DNA of 64,000 nt from assembly GCF_035440685.1 (NCBI RefSeq), contig NZ_DAORMW010000013.1; one strand, written 5' to 3'. This document shows positions 45,630-53,780 of the stretch, piece after piece (position 1 is the first letter of the stretch; every line of letters begins with the position of its first letter). This stretch comes from Accumulibacter appositus (GTDB lineage: Bacteria; Pseudomonadota; Gammaproteobacteria; Burkholderiales; Rhodocyclaceae). A program made the position numbers and the translations under genes. Below the pieces are notes generated by a model. It did not search any database, had not been told where the DNA came from, and saw only the letters and a list, made by a program, of their open reading frames with translations.

Positions 45630-45745
45630 CGGCGTCTCGCCTGAGCCGGTCGAACTTTCCGTCGCTGGAGGGGGTCAGGAATTTGGGCGCGGTCGGTGAT
45701 CCACCGCTCGCGATTATTGACTAAGGGAATGATTGGATTTTGCGC

Positions 45746-46720
45746 ATGGGTAAGAAGAAGAGCGGTCTGGTCTTTGCATACATTCTGGAGGGCGGTTCCG
45801 GCAAGCCGATGAACTGGGATCGGATCAGCAGCTGGGAACCGGGCCAGGGAATCTTGTGGTTGCATCTCGATTATGCCGACGAAGGGGCCAAGCAATGGCT
45901 GGTCGAAGAGAGTGGCCTCGATGAAGTGGCGTGCGCCGCCCTGATGGCTGAAGAAACCCGCCCGCGGGTCCTGTCATCCGGAACTTCCCTTCTCCTGATC
46001 CTGCGTGGTGTCAACTTCAATCCCGGTGCCGATCTCGAAGACATGGTCGCCATCCGGATGTGGTTCGACGAGCATCGCATCATCAGCATGCGGCATCGGC
46101 GGGTGATGGCCATGGACGACATTAACAAGAGTATCCAGGCGGGCAAGGGGCCGGAATCGATCGGTGATTTTCTGGTCATGGCCGCCAGCAAGCTTACCGA
46201 TCGAATGGCCGATGTGATCGGTGACATCGATGACAGCGTCGATGAGCTGGAGGACACGGTGCTGAACGGGGAAAGCCATGAGCTGCGTCCCAAGCTGGCC
46301 CACTTGCGCCGGCAGACGATCAGCATGCGGCGCTATATTTCGCCGCAGCGCGACGTGCTGGCACGCCTGCAGATTGAGCGCGTGCCCTGGCTGGACGATA
46401 CCGACAGGGTACGAGTCCGCGAACTTGCCGAACGTACGGCTAGGTTCGTCGACGATCTGGACTCGGCACGCGATCGAGCGGCAATTACCCAGGAAGAGCT
46501 CAACAACGCCCTCTCCGAAAAGATGAACAAGACCATGTACGTGCTCTCGATCGTCGCCGCCATCTTTCTCCCTTTGGGCCTGTTTACGGGACTTCTGGGA
46601 ATCAACGTCGGCGGGGTTCCGGGAACCGAAAACAGCTCCGCATTTGCCTGGGTCAGCGTCCTGCTGTTTGTCTTTGCCTTTGCGCAGTACATTCTTTTCA
46701 AGAAAATGAAATGGATCTGA
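45746..46720 (+). CDS. zntB: CorA-family zinc/divalent cation transporter, ZntB-like
   Basis: This 324-aa protein has a large cytoplasmic N-terminal domain and two C-terminal membrane helices (about 262-282 and 296-314). The loop carries GIN (TGLLGINVGGVPG) rather than the GMN of CorA, which is typical of ZntB. A long helical stalk (DIDDSVDELEDTVL, RRQTISMRRYISPQRDVLARL) precedes the pore. Start ATG 45746; an in-frame TTG two codons earlier is unlikely. Confidence 0.88.
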   Translation: MGKKKSGLVFAYILEGGSGKPMNWDRISSWEPGQGILWLHLDYADEGAKQWLVEESGLDEVACAALMAEETRPRVLSSGTSLLLILRGVNFNPGADLEDMVAIRMWFDEHRIISMRHRRVMAMDDINKSIQAGKGPESIGDFLVMAASKLTDRMADVIGDIDDSVDELEDTVLNGESHELRPKLAHLRRQTISMRRYISPQRDVLARLQIERVPWLDDTDRVRVRELAERTARFVDDLDSARDRAAITQEELNNALSEKMNKTMYVLSIVAAIFLPLGLFTGLLGINVGGVPGTENSSAFAWVSVLLFVFAFAQYILFKKMKWI

Positions 46721-47263
46721 TCGGCAAGGCTGCGACCACGGGTAGGTGACGCGCTGCTTGAAGGCGGATTTTTTGCGAGGTAATCCGTTATCAGCTGCAC
46801 GGGGGGCTGCAGCCAGCGTGGGTCTGCCATTTCTCGCGATGTCGAAAGGCTTTCAGCGGTTCATAGTCGCCGTACGCGGCCTTGTCCGACGGAAGTTCGC
46901 TGACCTGGATGGCTTCCTGGCGATGGTGAAGAGCGCTCGGACTAATGACTGGTTTTCTCACGCGGACGGGCGGTTTTTCCGTTGTTCGGCCACTCTAACA
47001 GGCAATCGATTTCGCCGGCAGACGGGACTTTGGTAATTAATCCGCGGCTTGCTTCGATTAAGCTGTTGTGGAATCGACACAATCTTCGGCTAAAATGCGC
47101 GGCGTCGGTTTCCGGTTTGGCGCCATGTCACGCGATGTCGCCTTGCCAAGTTACTGTTCTGGCGCTCGCTGGATGTGCCGGGATAAGGGAGCCGCGAATC
47201 TCGTCCCGTGCCCTGCAGGGTACCTTACGACCAATAGCGGTCCAGTCAAAAAAGGATAATTCA
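46721..47263. other. Intergenic region upstream of aqpZ
   Basis: About 540 bp without a convincing gene. A TAAAAT box at 47091-47096 preceded by a weak TTGTGG may serve aqpZ, leaving a leader of about 160 nt. Nothing else is supported. Confidence 0.45.
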
Positions 47264-47956
47264 ATGAAGCAATACAGCGCGGAGTTCCTTGGAACATTCT
47301 GGCTTGTTCTCGGTGGTTGCGGCAGTGCGGTACTCGCCGCGACCTTTCCGGAGGTGGGCATTGGCTTGACGGGTGTTTCACTGGCATTCGGATTGACCGT
47401 ATTGACCATGGCCTACGCCATCGGCCATATCTCGGGTTGTCATCTAAACCCTGCAGTCTCTATTGGGCTGTGGGCCGGTGGCCGTTTTCCGGCGAGCAAG
47501 CTCGCACCGTACATCGTCGCGCAGGTTCTTGGCGGCATAGCCGCCGGCGCTGTCCTGTACGTTATCGCCAGTGGCGCTCCGGGCTTTGACTTGGCGAACG
47601 GTTTTGCCTCGAATGGCTACGGCGAGCACTCACCGGGAAAATATTCGTTGCTTGCGGCGCTGGTCACTGAAGTGGTGTTGACCATGTTCTTTCTGCTGAT
47701 CATCATGGGTGCCACCGACAAACGCGCTCCGGCCGGTTTCGCGCCGATTGCCATCGGCCTCGGACTGACGCTGATCCACCTGATTAGCGTCCCGGTCACC
47801 AATGCCTCGGTCAATCCGGCGCGCAGCACCGCCGTCGCGGTGTTTGTCGGCGATTGGGCGACTGCCCAGCTCTGGCTGTTTTGGGTGGCTCCGATCATCG
47901 GTGGCGCGCTCGGCGCGCTGACTTATCGCTTCATCGCCGGCGACGAAGAAAGCTGA
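47264..47956 (+). CDS. aqpZ: Aquaporin Z
   Basis: This 230-aa six-helix water channel has the two NPA boxes in SGCHLNPAVSIGLWAGG and TNASVNPARSTAVAVF. The selectivity-filter pattern fits a water-selective aquaporin (Arg after the second NPA, and the conserved His region LIHLISVPVTN). The start MKQYSAEFLGTFWLVLGGCG is classic AqpZ, and AAGGA lies eight bases before ATG 47264. Longer upstream starts are not supported. Confidence 0.96.
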   Translation: MKQYSAEFLGTFWLVLGGCGSAVLAATFPEVGIGLTGVSLAFGLTVLTMAYAIGHISGCHLNPAVSIGLWAGGRFPASKLAPYIVAQVLGGIAAGAVLYVIASGAPGFDLANGFASNGYGEHSPGKYSLLAALVTEVVLTMFFLLIIMGATDKRAPAGFAPIAIGLGLTLIHLISVPVTNASVNPARSTAVAVFVGDWATAQLWLFWVAPIIGGALGALTYRFIAGDEES

Positions 47957-48005
47957 AAATTGCGGCTCCGGATCGGGTGACTTTGACGCCCGAACTTGCG
48001 GCGCT

Positions 48006-48035
48006 ACCCGGGATTGCGCACCAGCAATCCCGGGT
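48006..48035 (+). terminator. Perfect 12-bp hairpin downstream of aqpZ
   Basis: ACCCGGGATTGC (48006-48017) and GCAATCCCGGGT (48024-48035) pair fully around a 6-nt loop, 50 bp after the aqpZ stop. The tail (GCTTCAG) is not T-rich, so it may be a weak terminator or an mRNA-stabilising hairpin. Confidence 0.55.
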
Positions 48036-48181
48036 GCTTCAGTACCGGGAGCGCGCAGACGCTGTCAGCGTGCCGCAGCGCTGCCGACGTCGGCATCTAC
48101 GCGGCGAGGGCGTCCAGTCGCCTCTCAACGAGGACCTGAGCGCAATTCTACCCGCCCACCACCACGCCAATGGAGATCCTG

Positions 48182-48730
48182 ATGCACCTCAACGCCTTGC
48201 TGCCGCGCTACCCGGTACCCGCCCTGAACGTTCCGCTGACATCCGGCGGGCGTTTCGTCCTCGGTTCCTCACCTGCCGAGCACTTCGACCTGCTGGTTTT
48301 CTATCGCGGCCTGCATTGCCCGATCTGCGCCAAATACCTGCTTGAGCTGGAGCGCCTGTCACCCGAGTTCGCCTCACGTGGCGTGCAGATTCTTGCGCTG
48401 AGCAGCGACAGCGAAGAACGCGCCCGGCAAATGGCCGAAAAAGTAGCCGCCAGGGGCGTGCAGTTCGGCTATGGCCTGAGCCTGCGCAGCGCGCGCCAGT
48501 GGGGGCTTTATATCAGCACCTCGCGCGGCAAGACCTCCATCGGGATCGAGGAACCCGAGCTGTTCAGTGAACCCGGGGTGTTCCTGGTTCGCCCCGACGG
48601 AACGCTGTACTACGGCGCGGTCCAGACGATGCCCTTCGCCCGACCGCAGTTCCAGGACCTGCTCGGCGCCATTGATTTTGCGATCAGCAAGGACTACCCG
48701 GCGCGCGGCGAATTCACTGGCGACGTGTAG
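48182..48730 (+). CDS. Peroxiredoxin-like protein (AhpC/TSA family)
   Basis: This 182-aa cytoplasmic thioredoxin-fold protein has FYRGLHCPICAKYLLELERL, so the usual peroxidatic TxxC is replaced by a CPIC pair as in the peroxiredoxin-like subgroup. ALSSDSEERARQMAEK follows as expected. Start ATG 48182 has GGAG just upstream; ATG 48170 is in frame. It probably reduces peroxides or thiols; the substrate is unknown. Confidence 0.85.
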   Translation: MHLNALLPRYPVPALNVPLTSGGRFVLGSSPAEHFDLLVFYRGLHCPICAKYLLELERLSPEFASRGVQILALSSDSEERARQMAEKVAARGVQFGYGLSLRSARQWGLYISTSRGKTSIGIEEPELFSEPGVFLVRPDGTLYYGAVQTMPFARPQFQDLLGAIDFAISKDYPARGEFTGDV

Positions 48731-48751
48731 GAACGCCAGGACGGCCTGCGG

Positions 48752-50140
48752 CTAGCCGGCGACGGCCAGTCGCTTGAGCACTTCTTCGCGCGGGAAGAGG
48801 GCGAGTAGCGCATCGACCGAAGGCGTCTGTTCCTGGCCGGTCAGCAGCACCCGCAGGGGCATCGCCAGCTTCGGCATTTTTAGCCCGTGCGCGGCGACGC
48901 TGTGCTTGATCAAGGCGCCGATCGCTGCTGGCTCCCAGGCGATGTCCGGTAGTCCGGCGGTGAAGTCGGCCAGTGCCGGCAGCGCTTCCGGCGTCAGATG
49001 CTTGGCCAGGAGTTCCGCTTTCGGGGTGATGTCGATGTAGAACACCTCGGCGGCGTCGGCCAGCTCATTGAGGTTGCTGACGCGCTCCTGGTAGAGGGCG
49101 ATGATCGCCTGCAGGGAAGGCCTTGCGCTCACCATTACGCCACGCGCTTGCAGCCGTGGCAGCACCAATGCCGCCAGACGCGCCGGCTCGGCGCGCTTGA
49201 GGTAGTGCGCATTGAGCCAGTTGAGCTTCTCGGTGTTGAACTGCGCTGCCGACGGGGTGATGTGGTCGAGGTCGAACCACTCGCAGAACTGCGCCATCGA
49301 GAAGATCTCTTCGTCGCCGTGTGACCAGCCCAGGCGGGCCAGATAGTTAAGCACCGCTTCCGGCAGATAGCCTTCGTCGTCGTACTGCATGACGCTCACC
49401 GCGCCGTGGCGCTTGGACAGTTTCTGGCCATCGTCACCGAGAATCATCGACAGGTGCGCATATTGCGGGACCTGCACGCCCAGCGCCTTCAGGATGTTGA
49501 TCTGGCGCGGCGTATTGTTGACATGATCGTCGCCGCGAATGACCTGTGTGATGCCCATGTCGAAGTCATCGACAACGACGCAGAAGTTGTAGGTTGGTGT
49601 GCCATCGGCGCGGGCTATCACCAGATCGTCGAGTTCGGCGTTGGCGATTTCGATCCGCCCCTTGACCAGGTCGTCCCAGGCGACGACGCCGTCCCTCGGA
49701 TTGCGGAAGCGTACCGCCGGCGATACACCGGCCGGCGGCGTTGGCAGGACCTTGCCTGCTTCCGGCCGCCAGCTGCCGTCATAGCGCGCCTTCAGCCCTT
49801 GCGCGCGTTGTTCCTCGCGCAGGCGATCGAGTTCTTCGGGGGCCATATAGCAATGGTAGGCAGTGCCGGCGGCGAGCATCTCCTCAATCACCGTCCGGTA
49901 GCGGCCCATGCGCTGCGTCTGGTAGAAGGGACCTTCGTCGTGGGCCAGGCCGAGCCAGCTCATGCCGTCAAGAATCGCCTGCACGGCTTCCGGCGTCGAC
50001 CGCGCCAGGTCGGTATCCTCGATGCGCAGGATGAAGCTGCCGCCGTGGCGGCGGGCATAGGCCCACGAGAAAAGTGCGGTGCGCGCACCGCCAATGTGCA
50101 GGAAACCGGTCGGGGAGGGCGCAAAACGGGTGCGGATCAT
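48752..50140 (-). CDS. gltX: Glutamyl-tRNA synthetase
   Basis: At 462 aa this class I synthetase charges tRNA-Glu. The HIGH motif is FLHIGGARTALFSWAYA and KMSKS is KLSKRHG. The bacterial anticodon-binding domain fills the C-terminal third, ending with the usual PLRVLLTGQEQTPSVDALLALF. Start ATG 50140. It stands alone between convergent and divergent neighbours. Confidence 0.97.
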   Translation of the reverse strand: MIRTRFAPSPTGFLHIGGARTALFSWAYARRHGGSFILRIEDTDLARSTPEAVQAILDGMSWLGLAHDEGPFYQTQRMGRYRTVIEEMLAAGTAYHCYMAPEELDRLREEQRAQGLKARYDGSWRPEAGKVLPTPPAGVSPAVRFRNPRDGVVAWDDLVKGRIEIANAELDDLVIARADGTPTYNFCVVVDDFDMGITQVIRGDDHVNNTPRQINILKALGVQVPQYAHLSMILGDDGQKLSKRHGAVSVMQYDDEGYLPEAVLNYLARLGWSHGDEEIFSMAQFCEWFDLDHITPSAAQFNTEKLNWLNAHYLKRAEPARLAALVLPRLQARGVMVSARPSLQAIIALYQERVSNLNELADAAEVFYIDITPKAELLAKHLTPEALPALADFTAGLPDIAWEPAAIGALIKHSVAAHGLKMPKLAMPLRVLLTGQEQTPSVDALLALFPREEVLKRLAVAG

Positions 50141-50295
50141 GGCTGGGGGTCGCAGTCTGGCAAAGCGCCCATTCTAGACCCTAGACCCCCCGCCGGTGCC
50201 GAACAGCGTGCGGCTTTCGGCATCTGCCTGGATTGCTGCACAGGCTTCGCTGGCGGCTGGCGCAGGCGCCACGCCGTCCCTCCTCGCGCAGGCTC

Positions 50296-53265
50296 TCAGC
50301 GCTGTCGTCCGTCGTCGTGAAAGCGAATCAGGTTCCGCCCGGCCTGCTTGGCTTCATACATGGCCGCATCCGCCCACTGAAAAATCTCGTCCTGGCTGTC
50401 TTGACGACCGATGAACAAGGCAACGCCGATGCTCGCCGAGCACTGGTGGGTCAGCGCCATCTCGGTCTTTCCCTCGGCTTCGACGCTCAGTCGGTACGGT
50501 TCCAGCAGGGCGATGCGAATCTTCTCGGCGACACGGGCGGCCTTCTCCATGGCCTCGCTTCTGTCTTCAGCCAGCTCGCCGATCATCACCACGAACTCGT
50601 CACCACCGAAGCGGGCGACGGTATCCACCTCGCGAACGCAGCTTTTTAGGCGACCTGCTGCCTCAATTAGCAGCAGGTCGCCAATGACGTGCCCATGCGC
50701 ATCGTTGAGCGGTTTGAAATTGTCCAGGTCGACGAACATCAATGCGCCATGGCAGGGTGTCCGCCCGCCGGCCGCCATCGTCTGTTGCAGACGATCGTAG
50801 AGCAGGCGGCGGTTGGGCAGCGCCGTCAGCGGGTCATGAAAGGCCAGTTGGCGTACCTGTTCTTCGGCCTGCTTGCGTTCGGTGATTTCCCGGCTGACGC
50901 CAAAATAACCGATGATCGTGCCCTGCGCGTCGCGTTCTGGCGTGGACAGTACTTCCAGCCAGATCAGTCGGCCGTCCTGGCAGCGCTGTGGCAGTTCGAA
51001 GCGGGTAATCCCGGTTCGCACTCCGCGCCGTTCAGCTTCTGCGCGCTGCGCCTGCTTCTCCTTGAGGAGGGCGATGCCCTCGGCGGTCAACACCTCGGTG
51101 ACGTGGCGCCCGATCACCTGCTCAGCCTTGTAGCCGCGCAGGCGTTCATCCGCCGGGCTGATATAGGTGAAGCGATGGTCGCGATCCTGTCGCCAGACGA
51201 TGTCGGAAACGTTCTCGGTGAGCAGCCGGTAGTGCGCCTCGGAGGCGCGCAGCTGTTCAGCCGCCAGATTTCGCTCGATGGCTATACTGGCCAGGCGGGC
51301 GGACTGTTCGATCAGCTCGATATGGGCAGCGCTTGGGCTTTGGCAATGACGATGATAGATGGCGAAGGTGCCGAGGACCTTTCCCGACGATGAGCGAATC
51401 GGTTCCGACCAGCACGATCCCAGGCCGGCGCTGGCTGCCAGCTCTCTGGAGCGCGCCCAGTAGGGATGCGTGGCGATATCTTCGACGATCACCCGCTGGC
51501 CGGTAAACGCGGCTGTTCCACAGGAACCGGCACCGGCGCGGATTTTCAGGCCGTTGACCGCGGCGTTGAAAGCCTCGGGCAGGCTGGGTGCCGCGCCGGT
51601 GTTCAGGCGCTGACCTTCGTGATCGACCAGCAGAATGCTGCACAGCATTCCCGGATTGAGTTCCTCCACGCCCCGCGCCAGCGCTTCAAGAATCCCGCGT
51701 AGCGGCTCGCCTTCCGCAAGCAGTTGCAGAATGTGGCTGCGGAACTGTTCGTATTGCTCGGCTCGCTTGACAGCGGTGATATCGCTATGTGTGATCACCA
51801 CGCCGCGCTCGACGTCGGGCCCCAGAGGCATGACGGTCATCGTGAACCAGCGTTGTTCCTGCGGCGAATGGCAGGCGTACTCAAGGCTGAAGGAAGGCCG
51901 ACGGCGTTCCAGAACAGCTTCGATTCCGCGCCGAGGGTCTTCGGCGTCGTCGCTCGGCGGCTCGTCAAGGTGGCAGAAATCGAGGTAATTGACGCCGACG
52001 TCGGTATGCGCCGCGGGCTGTCCTGGCTGGCGGCTGTTTTCTCGCGAAAACCGCCGCCAGCGCTTGTTGACTTCCCGGACGAAGCCGTGGCGATCGAGGA
52101 CGACAATTTCGGCGGCCATGGAATTGAGGATGGTGTTCTTGAACGCCTCACTTTCCTGCAGGGCTTTTTCCCGCTTGCCCAGTGTTTCGAGCAGACGATT
52201 GAAGCTGGCGAACAGTTCGCCGACTTCATCGGCGCGGGTGATCGGCAGAAGCTGCGGGGTTTGCTGCGGACCCGAGAAAGTGGACAAGGTCTTGGCGGCT
52301 GCTAGGATCGGCGCAAGCTGTCGCCCCAATATCCACCATGTCGCGGTGGCTGCCAGCACGGTGAGCAGCAGGGCGGCCAGCAGCATGCGTTGCTGCATCG
52401 CGTGGATCGGGGCAAAGGCTTCAGAGGTGGGCAGGATGGCCACCATGTCCCAACCGGAAACGGGTATTCGCTTGGCCGAGCTCAGTACTTCGGTGCCGAC
52501 CGAACTGATGTAAACGACCGGTCCCTCGAAACCTTCGATAAAGCGATCGATGGTCGGACTGACGCCTGGGGAGGGCAGGCCGGTCATGACGCGGCGCTTG
52601 TCGGTCGCGGTGATGATCTGGCGGTGCTGCGGCGCAACAAGAAGATAGCCGCCCGTCTTGCCGTAGCGCCCACCAGTGACGCGGTCAAGGAAGTTTGGTA
52701 TGGCGAGATTGACGAGCCCACTCACGGCGCCGATCACTTTGCCACGTGCGTCACGAATGGGGACGGCCATGCCAAAAACCGGCGCCTGCAGTTTCTTGCC
52801 AATCACCGGCTGACTGATCGTCGATCGTCCCTCCTGCAGGGCCGCCGCGACGCTGTCGATGTCCAGGTAGTTGACCCCGAGCCGCTCCGGTGCGGGGGGA
52901 AACTCGGCAATCGCCGTGCCATCGAGCCGATGGGCGATGATGCCGCCATTGAATGGCTCCTGTTCAATGGCCAGGCTCTGCGCCAGGAATGCCTGCAAGG
53001 CGGTGTGCTTGGCCAGCATCGCCGGAGTGACGCCGGCGGCTATTCTTTCCAGCATAGCCTGCCGGTCAGCCAACTCGTGATTCACCTCGCCAGCCAGCAT
53101 GGCAACCGTCGACAACTGCTGCTCACCCAATACCCTTTCCATATCCGCGCGCAGCATCCGGCTGCTGTAAAAAGCCAGTGACCAGATGCCGACAAGGAAG
53201 ATGGCCAGAGTAAACAGGGTGATTCTCGTCTTCAGCGAGCGCCCTTGAAAGCGAGTCCGGTTCAC
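50296..53265 (-). CDS. Large membrane sensor diguanylate cyclase (dCache-HAMP-PAS-GAF-PAS-GGDEF)
   Basis: This 989-aa protein has a membrane helix (about 14-34), a periplasmic double-Cache domain (about 35-285), a second helix (about 293-315) and HAMP. A PAS domain (about 370-490), a GAF domain (about 510-665), a second PAS with PAC (about 668-795) and a C-terminal GGDEF (RFGGDEFVVM) follow. No EAL domain is present. It should make c-di-GMP in response to an extracellular small molecule plus cytoplasmic cues. The upstream gap holds no clear promoter. Confidence 0.9.
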   Translation of the reverse strand: MNRTRFQGRSLKTRITLFTLAIFLVGIWSLAFYSSRMLRADMERVLGEQQLSTVAMLAGEVNHELADRQAMLERIAAGVTPAMLAKHTALQAFLAQSLAIEQEPFNGGIIAHRLDGTAIAEFPPAPERLGVNYLDIDSVAAALQEGRSTISQPVIGKKLQAPVFGMAVPIRDARGKVIGAVSGLVNLAIPNFLDRVTGGRYGKTGGYLLVAPQHRQIITATDKRRVMTGLPSPGVSPTIDRFIEGFEGPVVYISSVGTEVLSSAKRIPVSGWDMVAILPTSEAFAPIHAMQQRMLLAALLLTVLAATATWWILGRQLAPILAAAKTLSTFSGPQQTPQLLPITRADEVGELFASFNRLLETLGKREKALQESEAFKNTILNSMAAEIVVLDRHGFVREVNKRWRRFSRENSRQPGQPAAHTDVGVNYLDFCHLDEPPSDDAEDPRRGIEAVLERRRPSFSLEYACHSPQEQRWFTMTVMPLGPDVERGVVITHSDITAVKRAEQYEQFRSHILQLLAEGEPLRGILEALARGVEELNPGMLCSILLVDHEGQRLNTGAAPSLPEAFNAAVNGLKIRAGAGSCGTAAFTGQRVIVEDIATHPYWARSRELAASAGLGSCWSEPIRSSSGKVLGTFAIYHRHCQSPSAAHIELIEQSARLASIAIERNLAAEQLRASEAHYRLLTENVSDIVWRQDRDHRFTYISPADERLRGYKAEQVIGRHVTEVLTAEGIALLKEKQAQRAEAERRGVRTGITRFELPQRCQDGRLIWLEVLSTPERDAQGTIIGYFGVSREITERKQAEEQVRQLAFHDPLTALPNRRLLYDRLQQTMAAGGRTPCHGALMFVDLDNFKPLNDAHGHVIGDLLLIEAAGRLKSCVREVDTVARFGGDEFVVMIGELAEDRSEAMEKAARVAEKIRIALLEPYRLSVEAEGKTEMALTHQCSASIGVALFIGRQDSQDEIFQWADAAMYEAKQAGRNLIRFHDDGRQR

Positions 53266-53780
53266 GAGGTTTTCACGCCGTCGGTATCTTTCCGTAGTAG
53301 GTCAGCGAAGAATAGTATATCTTCTCGCTAAATGGTTTTCTTCGGGCGCGGATGCGCGTTTCTGTGTTCGGGACTGACGTGCGCGCGGGGCGCAGCCGTC
53401 TCGCTTGCGCGAGCGCGTGGAACCACCTCGCATGCCGGCTGCCAAACCGCCATCAGTCGTGGCGGTTCGTGAGGGCGGGAGCACGATGATGTCGCGAAAA
53501 TTTACCATCGCGGCAGGTGACGGATCGCGGCATGGCGCTGGGAGTGCGGGGAGTGGCGTCCCTTGACAGGGCGGGCACTCGAACAGATACTTCCTGCCCT
53601 CGGTGGTGCTCGCGACGACTATCCGGTCGCATGGTGAGCGTTGCAGAGCGATTCCGGCGTACCCGCCGGAAGGTGCACCACCAGTGAGGGAAACGGTCAT
53701 GATGCTCATGATCGGGAGTATCTCGAATGGTCGTGACCGTTTGGGGTTTCAAGCTGTCTGTGTCCGTCAGGAGAGAACGC
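53266..53780. other. Intergenic region between the sensor gene and cytochrome operon
   Basis: About 515 bp between divergent genes. A 135-codon frame on the minus strand (53302-53709) lacks a ribosome binding site and any recognised motif, so I leave it out. No consensus promoter for the cytochrome operon stands out. Confidence 0.45.

Noticed and set aside
46746..47036. 96-codon frame upstream of aqpZ
   Set aside because: No ribosome binding site or motif; it ends far from aqpZ and looks like non-coding sequence.
53532..53547. Weak sigma-54-like pattern (TGGC and TGC at correct spacing) upstream of the cytochrome operon
   Set aside because: Only the most common positions match in GC-rich sequence, and it lies about 235 bp from the first gene.
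53302..53709. 135-codon minus-strand frame upstream of the cytochrome operon
   Set aside because: No ribosome binding site, no signal or domain, and an Arg/Pro/Ser-rich second half. It could be real but I cannot support it.
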